NCBI GenBank assembly: GCA_028866015.1
Contig: JAGWIW010000004.1
Span: forward strand, 1-64,000
Source of the DNA: Betaproteobacteria bacterium
Lineage (GTDB): Bacteria; Pseudomonadota; Gammaproteobacteria; Burkholderiales; Ferrovaceae
Length of the DNA stretch: 64,000 nt
Direction of reading: 5' to 3'
Part shown: one piece after another, positions 57,408 to 64,000 of the stretch
Numbering within the stretch: the stretch's first letter is position 1
Layout: every line of letters begins with the position of its first letter
Notes under the pieces: generated by a model
Seen by the model: the letters and a program-made list of their open reading frames with translations, nothing else
What the model was told of the DNA's origin: nothing
Databases searched by the model: none
Translations under genes and position numbers: made by a program

Positions 57408-58766
57408 ATGTTTGAAAAAATCCTGATTGCCAACCGCGGCGAGATCGCCTTGCGGGTTCTTCGTGCCTGCCGTGAGCTGGGCATCAAAACCGTGGCCGTG
57501 CATTCCGAAGCGGATGCCGATGCCAAGTACGTGGTGCTGGCCGACGAATCGGTGTGCATTGGCCCCCCGGCGTCCCAGAACAGCTACCTCAACATCCCGG
57601 CCATCATTTCCGCGGCGGAAGTGACCGGTGCCGAAGCCATCCACCCGGGCTACGGCTTCCTGTCCGAGAACGCTGATTTCGCCGAACGTGTGGAAAACAG
57701 CGGCTTCGTGTTCATCGGTCCGCGAGCGGAAACGATCCGCCTCATGGGCGACAAGATCAGCGCCAAATCGGCCATGAAAGCGGCCGGTGTTCCCGTGGTA
57801 CCCGGTTCGGAAGGACAGCTGCCGCAAGAACCGAAGGAACTCAAGAAGCTTGCGGAAAGCATCGGCTACCCGGTGCTGATCAAGGCGGCAGCCGGCGGCG
57901 GCGGTCGCGGCATGCGCGTGGTAGAGCGCGAGGAAGACCTGCTGGGCTTCCTGGACCTGACCCGCAGCGAAGCCCGCAACGCCTTCGGAAACGACACCGT
58001 GTACATGGAAAAGTACCTGGGGCAGCCGCGGCACATCGAAATCCAGGTCCTGTCCGACGAGCACGGCAATGCGGCTTATCTGGGAGAGCGGGACTGCTCC
58101 ATGCAGCGCCGCCACCAGAAAATCATCGAGGAAGCTCCGGCTCCCGGCATATCCGAGAAACTCCGCCAAAAAATCGGGGAAAGTTGCGTAGCGGCCTGCA
58201 AACGCATCAAATACCGTGGTGCAGGCACCTTTGAATTCCTGTACGAAAACGGGGAGTTCTACTTCATTGAAATGAACACCCGTGTGCAGGTGGAGCACCC
58301 GGTCACGGAACTCATCACCGGCATCGACATCGTCCAGGAACAGATCCGCATTGCGGCCGGCGAAAAACTGTCCTTCCGCCAAAAGGACATTGTGCTGCGC
58401 GGGCATGCCATCGAATGCCGGATCAATGCCGAAGACCCTTTCACATTCGCCCCGTCTCCCGGCCGCATCACGCAGTACCATGCGCCCGGCGGCCCCGGAA
58501 CCCGGGTCGATTCCCACATTTACCACAATTACTTCGTACCGCCTTATTACGATTCCCTGATTGCCAAGGTGCTTACCCACGGTGCCACGCGCGACCAGGC
58601 CATTGCCCGCATGCGCATCGCGCTTTCGGAAATGGTGGTGGAAGGCATCAAGACCAACATTCCGCTGCACCAGCAGTTGCTTCAGGACAAGGCTTTCATT
58701 GCGGGCGCAACCAGCATCCACTACCTCGAAGAAAAGCTCGCGCGGGACAAGGCCAAGCCTTCCTGA
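57408..58766 (+). CDS. accC: Acetyl-CoA carboxylase, biotin carboxylase subunit
   Basis: 452 residues. ATP-grasp: [99 protein letters not shown], and [13 protein letters not shown]. Carboxylates the biotin of AccB with bicarbonate. Directly followed by prmA with no gap. Confidence 0.98.
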   Translation: MFEKILIANRGEIALRVLRACRELGIKTVAVHSEADADAKYVVLADESVCIGPPASQNSYLNIPAIISAAEVTGAEAIHPGYGFLSENADFAERVENSGFVFIGPRAETIRLMGDKISAKSAMKAAGVPVVPGSEGQLPQEPKELKKLAESIGYPVLIKAAAGGGGRGMRVVEREEDLLGFLDLTRSEARNAFGNDTVYMEKYLGQPRHIEIQVLSDEHGNAAYLGERDCSMQRRHQKIIEEAPAPGISEKLRQKIGESCVAACKRIKYRGAGTFEFLYENGEFYFIEMNTRVQVEHPVTELITGIDIVQEQIRIAAGEKLSFRQKDIVLRGHAIECRINAEDPFTFAPSPGRITQYHAPGGPGTRVDSHIYHNYFVPPYYDSLIAKVLTHGATRDQAIARMRIALSEMVVEGIKTNIPLHQQLLQDKAFIAGATSIHYLEEKLARDKAKPS

Positions 58767-59660
58767 ATGGCCTGGACCCGCCTGATTGCCGAGGTCAGCG
58801 ACCGCGAGGCCGAAGCCCTGTCCGATGCACTGCTGGCCTGCGGCGCCTTGTCTGCCAGCATCGAGCAGAATCTGGGGTCCGGGCGCCCTGAAACCGAAGT
58901 GTTCGGTGAGCCCGGGGAGCCCCCGCCCGCACTCTGGCCAGAATGCCTGGTGGACGCCCTGCTGCCTGCCGAAGCAGACCCCCATGCCCTCATGCAGGAA
59001 GCCCGTATTCAGGCCGGACTGCCTGAGATGCCCGCCTACCAGAGCGATACCGTGGCCGACCAGGACTGGGTCAGCCTGACGCAGCGCCAGTTTGATCCGA
59101 TCCCTGCAGCACCCGGTCTCTGGATCGTCCCCACCTGGCATGAGCCCCCGGACCCCTCGGCTCTCAACATCCGCCTCGATCCCGGACAAGCTTTCGGCAC
59201 GGGAAGTCATCCCACCACCAGGCTGTGTCTGCAATACCTGTCCAGGGAAGCGCCCCGCGGCCAGGAGGTCATGGACTATGGCTGCGGGTCCGGCATTCTG
59301 GCCATTGCAGCCCACCTGCTGGGCGCCCGGCGGGCCGTGGGCGTGGACATTGATCCCGCTGCCGTAGCCACCGCCCGCGCCAATGCACAACGCAATGGAG
59401 TCGATGCAGAGTTTTTCCTGCCGGACGCCATCGCGCCCTCCGCCCAGTTCGATGGCGTGGTGGCCAACATCCTGGCGTCGCCGCTGATGGTCCTGGCTCC
59501 GCTGCTGCTGGCCTACCTCAAACCCGGCGGCTGGATTGCCCTCTCGGGCATCCTTGAAAGACAGGCCGGGCAGGTCATCGAAGCCTATCAACCCGGCTGC
59601 TGCCTGGTGGTCACGGCACACTCCGAAGGCTGGGTCTGTCTTTCCGGCCGAAAAGGATAA
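58767..59660 (+). CDS. prmA: Ribosomal protein L11 methyltransferase
   Basis: 297 residues. N-terminal substrate domain (MAWTRLIAEVSDREAEALSDALLACGALSASIE) and a SAM methyltransferase domain with RLDPGQAFGTGSHPTTRLCL, MDYGCGSGILAIAAHLLGA, VGVDIDPAAV, and FDGVVANILASPL. Methylates lysines of ribosomal protein L11. The start codon follows the accC stop directly, the standard accB-accC-prmA arrangement. Confidence 0.96.
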   Translation: MAWTRLIAEVSDREAEALSDALLACGALSASIEQNLGSGRPETEVFGEPGEPPPALWPECLVDALLPAEADPHALMQEARIQAGLPEMPAYQSDTVADQDWVSLTQRQFDPIPAAPGLWIVPTWHEPPDPSALNIRLDPGQAFGTGSHPTTRLCLQYLSREAPRGQEVMDYGCGSGILAIAAHLLGARRAVGVDIDPAAVATARANAQRNGVDAEFFLPDAIAPSAQFDGVVANILASPLMVLAPLLLAYLKPGGWIALSGILERQAGQVIEAYQPGCCLVVTAHSEGWVCLSGRKG

Positions 59661-59692
59661 GCTATACTGCTCCAAGAAATAAGGATGGTCCC

Positions 59693-60079
59693 ATGTCTGA
59701 CCCCGAAGACCGACGCTATTCCCCGACACACCAATGGGCGCGCCCCAACCCTGACGGAACGCTTGCCGTCGGCATCACGGACTTCGCCCAATCCCAGCTG
59801 GGCGACGTGATGTTCATCCAGTTGCCCGAGGTTGGACGCGAAGTGGCCGCAGGAGAAGCCTGTGCCCTCGTGGAATCCGTCAAATCGGCATCGGATGTGC
59901 ACGCACCTGCATCGGGCACCATTGTCACGGTCAACGAAGCACTGCCCGACCATGCGGAATCGCTCAACACGGAACCTTATGACAGCTGGCTTTTCACGCT
60001 GCGCCCAAAAACAACTCACGACTACGAAGCGCTCATGTCTGCAGCGCAATACCACTCGTTCATCCATCAGGAGACTTGA
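59693..60079 (+). CDS. gcvH: Glycine cleavage system H protein
   Basis: 128 residues. YSPTHQWARPNPDGTLAVGITDFAQSQLGDVMFIQLP and the lipoylation site K64 in VESVKSASDVHAP, then YDSWLFTLRP. Shuttles the aminomethyl group in glycine cleavage, and can act as a lipoate carrier. No gcvT or gcvP is adjacent; instead tpx follows with no gap. AAGGA precedes ATG 59693. It could be an isolated second GcvH-like copy, which would be seen only from the rest of the genome. Confidence 0.92.
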   Translation: MSDPEDRRYSPTHQWARPNPDGTLAVGITDFAQSQLGDVMFIQLPEVGREVAAGEACALVESVKSASDVHAPASGTIVTVNEALPDHAESLNTEPYDSWLFTLRPKTTHDYEALMSAAQYHSFIHQET

Positions 60080-60580
60080 ATGTCCAACGTCACGCTCGCA
60101 GGAAAACCCATTGCCGTTGCCGGTAACTTCCCCATGCCCGGCACCACCGCGCCTGACTTTTCCCTGACCGGGAAGGACCTGGCTGACTGCAGCCTTGCCA
60201 CCTACGCCGGCAAACGCAAGATCCTCAATATCGTGCCAAGCCTGGACACCCCCACCTGTGCCACTTCGACACGCAAATTCAACGAACGGGCCAGTGCCCT
60301 CAACAACACGGTGGTACTGGTCGTTTCTGCCGACCTGCCGTTTGCCATGTCGCGCTTCTGCACCACTGAGGGCCTGGATCGCGTCGTCTCCCTGTCCACC
60401 TTCCGTGACCATGGATTCCACCAGCACTACGGGGTGGACATCACCGACGGTCCCCTGCGCGGCCTGACAGCGCGTGCCGTGGTGGTGCTGGACGAGAACA
60501 ACCGCGTGCTCCACTCGCAGCTGGTCCCTGAAATCAAACAGGAACCGGATTACGAAGCGGCTCTGGCAGCGCTCGGCTGA
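60080..60580 (+). CDS. tpx: Thiol peroxidase (Tpx, atypical 2-Cys peroxiredoxin)
   Basis: 166 residues. Peroxidatic C60 in [16 protein letters not shown] and resolving C94 in SRFCTTEGL, the spacing of Tpx; [28 protein letters not shown] and the C-terminal [17 protein letters not shown] are typical. Reduces hydrogen and alkyl peroxides with thioredoxin. It directly follows gcvH and its stop overlaps the next ATG (TGATG). Confidence 0.96.
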   Translation: MSNVTLAGKPIAVAGNFPMPGTTAPDFSLTGKDLADCSLATYAGKRKILNIVPSLDTPTCATSTRKFNERASALNNTVVLVVSADLPFAMSRFCTTEGLDRVVSLSTFRDHGFHQHYGVDITDGPLRGLTARAVVVLDENNRVLHSQLVPEIKQEPDYEAALAALG

Positions 60581-61515
60581 TGAAAACCCTGATTTGTGGT
60601 TCGCTGGCCTATGACACCATCATGGTGTTCGAGGATCGTTTCCAGAACCACATCCTTCCTGAAAAAATCCACATTCTCAGCGTCGCGTTTCTGGTTCCCG
60701 AAATGCGGCGCGAATATGGGGGCACCGCCGGCAACATCGCCTACAACCTCAAACTGCTGGGCGGAGACCCCCTGATCATGGCCACGGTCGGGCACGATTT
60801 TTCCGATTACCGGCAGCGCCTGGACCGCTTTGAAATTTCCCAGGCCCACATCCGGGAAGTGGAAGGGAGCTACACTGCCCAGGCGTTCATCACCACCGAC
60901 CTGGATGACAACCAGATTACGGCCTTCCACCCGGGCGCCATGAACCATGCCCATCTGAACCAGGTATCGGACGCTCCCTCCATCCAGTTCGGGATCGTGG
61001 CCCCCGATGGGCGCGAAGGCATGCTGCAGCATGCCCACCAATTCCATCAGGGCGGCATCCCTTTCCTGTTCGATCCAGGCCAGGGTTTGCCCATGTTTTC
61101 AGGGGGCGAGCTGCTCGAATTTCTGGACCAGGCTTCCTACCTTGCCGTCAATGACTATGAAGCCCAGCTCCTGTCGGAAAAGACAGGCCTGGATTTCGAG
61201 GCACTGGCGGCCCGCGTGGATGCCGCCGTGGTCACGAAAGGAGGGGAAGGGTCCATGATCTACGCCGGAGAAGAGGTCATCCATGTTCCTGCCGTACGAC
61301 CCGATGCGGTGGAAGACCCTACCGGCTGTGGGGATGCCTACCGGGCCGGACTGATTTACGGCATTTCCAAAGGGTGGCCCTGGGCTCAAACCGGCCGCCT
61401 GGCTTCGCTGATGGGCGCAATCAAAATCGCCCATCGCGGTGCGCAGAATCATCGACCCACACGGGACGAAATCGCAACCCGCTTCGAACAGGCATTCGGC
61501 ATTCCCTTCGACTGA
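60580..61515 (+). CDS. PfkB-family carbohydrate (adenosine-type) kinase
   Basis: 311 residues. Ribokinase fold: ICGSLAYDTIMVFEDRFQNHI, GGTAGNIAYNLKLLGGDPLIMATVGHDF (signature 1), and DPTGCGDAYRAGLIYG (signature 2 with the catalytic Asp). This subgroup is often labelled adenosine kinase or sugar kinase in betaproteobacteria; the substrate is not proven. Translationally coupled to tpx upstream and to the acyltransferase downstream (TGATG). Confidence 0.88.
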   Translation: MKTLICGSLAYDTIMVFEDRFQNHILPEKIHILSVAFLVPEMRREYGGTAGNIAYNLKLLGGDPLIMATVGHDFSDYRQRLDRFEISQAHIREVEGSYTAQAFITTDLDDNQITAFHPGAMNHAHLNQVSDAPSIQFGIVAPDGREGMLQHAHQFHQGGIPFLFDPGQGLPMFSGGELLEFLDQASYLAVNDYEAQLLSEKTGLDFEALAARVDAAVVTKGGEGSMIYAGEEVIHVPAVRPDAVEDPTGCGDAYRAGLIYGISKGWPWAQTGRLASLMGAIKIAHRGAQNHRPTRDEIATRFEQAFGIPFD

Positions 61516-62336
61516 TGAGGCAACGCATCGTCCTGACAATCCGGTCCGTGCGTCTGCTGTTGCACGTGGTTCGGGGAGTCACCACAACGGCTGTGATCCT
61601 GCCCTGGAGCAGCCGCAAGCTCCGTGACCGGCTGATACAGAACTGGGCAGCCGACCTGATGCGCCTGCTGCGCGTGACCGTGCGAATCCGGGGCACGCTG
61701 CCGGAACGCCACCATTTTCCGGTGGTGCTGACCGCAAACCACATCTCCTGGGTGGATATCTTTGCCATCCATTCCGTCTATCCCGTGCGTTTCGTATCCA
61801 AGTCCGAAGTACGCCACTGGCCGGTTTTTGGGTGGCTGGCCGCCAAAACAGGCACGCTGTTCCTGGTTCGCAGTTCACGCAAGCAAACAGCGGCCATCGG
61901 CCAGGAAATGGAAGACGTGCTGGCCACCGGAGACAGCCTGGGGCTTTTTCCGGAATCAACCACATCGGAAGGCATGACCGTCCTGCCGTTCCGGACTTCC
62001 CTTCTGCAGGCGGCCATCAACCGGGAAACGGTCCTCCTGCCTGTGGCCCTGCGTTATCGCCTGGAAGACGAGCGGCACAACCCGCATATCCCCTTCATCG
62101 GCGAGATGACCTTTGCCCGTTCGCTTGCTCGCGTTCTGTCATCCCCCCCTTCACTCGTGGAAATACGGATCGGAGCCATCGTCACACCCAACGGGCGGCA
62201 CCGCCGGGATCTCGCACTGCACCTTGAACAGATCACCGCATCGCTTCTCAGCGACGCATCGCTTCCCCACCATGATGCGAACGTTTTTCGCAGGGAACCT
62301 GAAACAGGGCACGGTCTTCCAGACGCACCGCCGTAA
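61515..62336 (+). CDS. 1-acyl-sn-glycerol-3-phosphate acyltransferase family (PlsC-like)
   Basis: 273 residues. Membrane-associated N-terminus (LTIRSVRLLLHVVRGVTTTAVIL), then acyltransferase blocks NHISWVDIFAIH (H-x4-D), TLFLVRSSRKQTAAIGQ and GLFPESTTSEGMTVLPF. It transfers an acyl group to lysophospholipid or a related acceptor. ATG 61515 overlaps the pfkB stop. The last 89 bp overlap the 3' end of apaH on the opposite strand; the C-terminal tail there is low in conserved features. Confidence 0.88.
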   Translation: MRQRIVLTIRSVRLLLHVVRGVTTTAVILPWSSRKLRDRLIQNWAADLMRLLRVTVRIRGTLPERHHFPVVLTANHISWVDIFAIHSVYPVRFVSKSEVRHWPVFGWLAAKTGTLFLVRSSRKQTAAIGQEMEDVLATGDSLGLFPESTTSEGMTVLPFRTSLLQAAINRETVLLPVALRYRLEDERHNPHIPFIGEMTFARSLARVLSSPPSLVEIRIGAIVTPNGRHRRDLALHLEQITASLLSDASLPHHDANVFRREPETGHGLPDAPP

Positions 62337-63084
62337 GCTTTCCCCCCCAGAGACATCCGGTATCCAGAGCCAGGACATCGGATTCGAGATGAAGCCCCAA
62401 CGCGGACCAGTGTCCGAAAACGATGGACTCGCCAGCAGACCGGCGACCGGGAACTTCGAACCAGGGCATGTAGCCCGCCGGAATATCGGCAGGCTCCCCC
62501 TTGTGGGTGAATTCCATGGCTCCGTCCACCGTACAGATGCGCAGCCGGGTCAATGCATTGGTGATGAGACGCAACCGGTCCATGCCGGTCAGGGATTCGC
62601 ACCACTGAACCGGACGATTGCCGTACATGGTCTTGAGAAAATCCCGGTAATCCGGTGATCGCAGTGCCGACTCCACTTCGCCGGCCAGTGCCAGTGCCCG
62701 GGATACGTTCCATTGCGGCAGCAGCCCGGCGTGCACCAGCGCAACCCCCTGTTCCATATGCATCATCGGACGGTGGCGCAGCCAGTCGAGCAGTTCGCCG
62801 CGATCCGGTGCCTCCAGGATGGCATTCAGGGTGTCACCCTCATAATTCCGGGCATAGCCTTCTGCCACGCACAGGAGGTGCAGGTCGTGATTTCCCAGGA
62901 CGGTCAGTGCACGCTCACCCAGCTGTCTCACGAAACGCAAGGTTTCAAGCGACTGGGGGCCGCGGTTAACGAGATCGCCCACAAACCACAGGCGGTCCTG
63001 CTGCCAGTCAATGGGAAGACGGTCGATGAGCGCTTCCAGGGGAGCCAGACACCCCTGGAGATCTCCAATGGCATAAATGCTCAT
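62248..63084 (-). CDS. apaH: Diadenosine tetraphosphatase (symmetrical)
   Basis: 278 residues. Metallophosphatase motifs GDLQGC, FVGDLVNRGPQSLETL, LGNHDLHLL, HAGLLPQW and VFGHWSALG. Splits Ap4A to two ADP, limiting this stress-linked nucleotide and RNA NpN caps. It starts 24 bp after the cytochrome gene and probably is co-transcribed with it. Its 3' end overlaps the plsC-like gene by 89 bp. Confidence 0.95.
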   Translation of the reverse strand: MSIYAIGDLQGCLAPLEALIDRLPIDWQQDRLWFVGDLVNRGPQSLETLRFVRQLGERALTVLGNHDLHLLCVAEGYARNYEGDTLNAILEAPDRGELLDWLRHRPMMHMEQGVALVHAGLLPQWNVSRALALAGEVESALRSPDYRDFLKTMYGNRPVQWCESLTGMDRLRLITNALTRLRICTVDGAMEFTHKGEPADIPAGYMPWFEVPGRRSAGESIVFGHWSALGLHLESDVLALDTGCLWGGKLTAVRLEDRALFQVPCEKRSHHGGEAMRR

Positions 63085-63107
63085 TTAAAAGCGGGGATTG
63101 AAACTTC

Positions 63108-63686
63108 CTACCTGGCCGCAGCCACCATGTAATCCACTGCCGCCTTGACATCTGCATCGGACAACGCAGGATTTCCTCCCTTGGCCGGCATCGCGTTTTT
63201 CCCGTGCAGTGCACTGCGGTAAAGGGCATCCATGCCCTGCGCGATGCGGGGCGCCCAGGCCGTCTTGTCCCCATAGCGGGGAGCCCCCATGGCACCAATG
63301 CTGTGGCAACCGGTACACAGGGAATGATAGGTGCTTTCGCCTGACTTAGAGGCCGCAGGCGCAGCAGCGGCCACTGCCGGAGCCGACTTGGCCTCATCGG
63401 CAGAAGGGGCGCTTGTGGCCACCGCACCGGGCTGCGCCGATGCCGGCATCACTGCCGTCGTTGCCGCGACAGCATGGGGGGCTGTTGCCGCAATGGACAC
63501 TTCGCCCAAGGGTTTGATGCGATCTTCCACTGCCTTCATCGTTGCCGCATCCTGGTGGGATGTGGCTGTGGCTTCATGCCGGGTGGCCAGCAGGCCTCGC
63601 AAAACGGCAATCACGGCAATCACCGCAACCAGGTAGAGCAACCATTTTCCGGCCGAAGCCTTGTTGCCTGCATTGTTTGTTGTCAT
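63108..63686 (-). CDS. Membrane-tethered c-type cytochrome (cytochrome c5 family)
   Basis: 192 residues from ATG 63686. N-terminal membrane anchor (about 14-34: KWLLYLVAVIAVIAVLRGLLA), then a long Ala/Pro/Thr/Ser-rich linker (35-115), then a class I cytochrome domain with haem motif CTGCH (C124, C127, H128) and probable axial Met in AMPAKGGNPALSDADVKAAVDYM, typical of cytochrome c5. It carries electrons in the periplasm while anchored to the inner membrane. The start is chosen over an upstream in-frame codon because of AGAGAG. Its redox partner is unknown. Confidence 0.88.
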   Translation of the reverse strand: MTTNNAGNKASAGKWLLYLVAVIAVIAVLRGLLATRHEATATSHQDAATMKAVEDRIKPLGEVSIAATAPHAVAATTAVMPASAQPGAVATSAPSADEAKSAPAVAAAAPAASKSGESTYHSLCTGCHSIGAMGAPRYGDKTAWAPRIAQGMDALYRSALHGKNAMPAKGGNPALSDADVKAAVDYMVAAAR

Positions 63687-63766
63687 GGACGGCTCTCTTG
63701 CAGAATTTGGACAGGGCACCGCGGAAATTATACCTCGGCCGATGTCCTGGCTGTGTTCAGGTAAAC

Positions 63767-63795
63767 TGGACGCAACCCCGCAATTTTGCTAGAGT
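63767..63795 (+). promoter_or_regulatory. Candidate promoter of tRNA-Arg
   Basis: TGGACG (63767-63772), 17-nt spacer, TAGAGT (63790-63795) with the extended -10 TGC directly before it. It ends 12 bases before the tRNA. Confidence 0.5.
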
Positions 63796-63807
63796 TTCAG
63801 GTCCCGC

Positions 63808-63884
63808 GCGCCCGTAGCTCAGTTGGATAGAGTGTTGGTTTCCGAAGCCAAAGGTCACAGGTTCGATTCCTGTCGGGCGCGCCA
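63808..63884 (+). tRNA. tRNA-Arg (anticodon CCG)
   Basis: 77 nt including an encoded CCA. Acceptor GCGCCCG pairs with CGGGCGC; D-arm GCTC/GAGT; anticodon stem TTGGT/GCCAA enclosing loop TTCCGAA, so the anticodon is CCG; T-arm ACAGG/CCTGT with TTCGATT loop; discriminator G. It reads CGG codons. No att-like duplication of its 3' end is seen within the window. Confidence 0.97.
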
Positions 63885-63921
63885 CTCCCATACACTGCGC
63901 GCTCTGAAATCCCCACCGGGC

Positions 63922-64000
63922 CTAGTTGATGTTCAACACCGCACCGAGGGTCTGACGTCCCCTGACACGATAGAAGTAATAGCCCGTGACCAGGAACGAT
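63922..64000 (-). CDS. C-terminal fragment of an unidentified protein (cut by window edge)
   Basis: An open frame enters from the right edge and ends at TAG (63924-63922). The visible last 25 residues, ending GRQTLGAVLNIN with several aromatic residues before, read like an amphipathic or membrane-barrel strand region, but the family cannot be told. It lies 37 bp from the tRNA-Arg. Could be spurious. Confidence 0.35.
   Translation of the reverse strand, partial: SFLVTGYYFYRVRGRQTLGAVLNIN

Noticed and set aside
57168-59729. 853-codon minus-strand open frame
   Set aside because: Antisense to accB-accC-prmA; arises from third-position GC bias.
63808-64000. tRNA-Arg as an integration site
   Set aside because: No integrase and no repeat of the tRNA 3' end within the window; downstream DNA is too short to judge.

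Overview
The window is a gene-dense, GC-rich stretch of a bacterial chromosome. The sequence suggests a betaproteobacterium: proteobacterial gene orders such as lptM-lysA, glnA-ntrB-ntrC, algH-ruvX-pyrB-pyrC', hemC-hemD-hemX-hemY, accB-accC-prmA and a porin-glnK-amtB cluster beside ubiK, together with a glutamate-cysteine ligase of the non-GshA(E. coli) type. The order or genus cannot be fixed from this sequence alone. Almost everything is housekeeping or conserved accessory metabolism. I see no insertion sequence, prophage, CRISPR array, rRNA or integrated element. There is one tRNA, tRNA-Arg(CCG), near the right edge.

Layout. 1-5.5 kb: the 3' end of argH, a MarR-type regulator with an unusual cysteine-rich tail, lptM-lysA, a repetitive Lys/Ala histone-H1-like protein, then mtgA, aroE and a rhodanese on the minus strand. 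5.5-9.8 kb: glnA-ntrB-ntrC behind a textbook sigma-54/NtrC promoter. 9.7-12 kb: xthA and phrB. 12-17.3 kb: algH-ruvX-pyrB-pyrC' and prlC. 17.3-25 kb (minus): a TonB-domain protein, an RNB-family ribonuclease, mpl and metH. 25-28.2 kb (minus): porin-glnK-amtB, also behind a sigma-54 promoter. 28.3-36.7 kb: ubiK, a two-component system, and a three-gene RND efflux operon of the heavy-metal type. 36.7-44.3 kb (minus): comM and a complete SUF Fe-S operon (sufR-B-C-D-S-U-T). 44.4-56.4 kb: gshA-gshB, ddl and ppc (minus), hemCDXY, a CDP-glucoseen-reductase-like flavoprotein (minus) and an SDR protein. 56.5-63.7 kb: aroQ, accBC-prmA, gcvH-tpx-pfkB-like-plsC, then apaH and a tethered cytochrome c (minus). 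The tRNA and the 3' end of one more gene close the window.

How the parts work together. Two separate loci form a nitrogen regulon: glnA-ntrBC and porin-glnK-amtB both have good sigma-54 -24/-12 elements and NtrC-like dyads, which puts an outer-membrane porin under the same predicted control as ammonium transport and glutamine synthesis. The SUF operon regulator and gshA are divergent, and both predicted -10 elements lie inside one 15-bp palindrome, which suggests joint control of Fe-S assembly and glutathione synthesis. The MarR gene has two palindromes of the form TATYGA-N-TCRATA in and upstream of its promoter, and a third copy lies between lysA and the histone-like gene.

Regulatory calls (promoters, operators, leaderless starts) were made by reading motifs by eye and are predictions. 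Gene identities rest on recognised family motifs and gene order; no database search was run.
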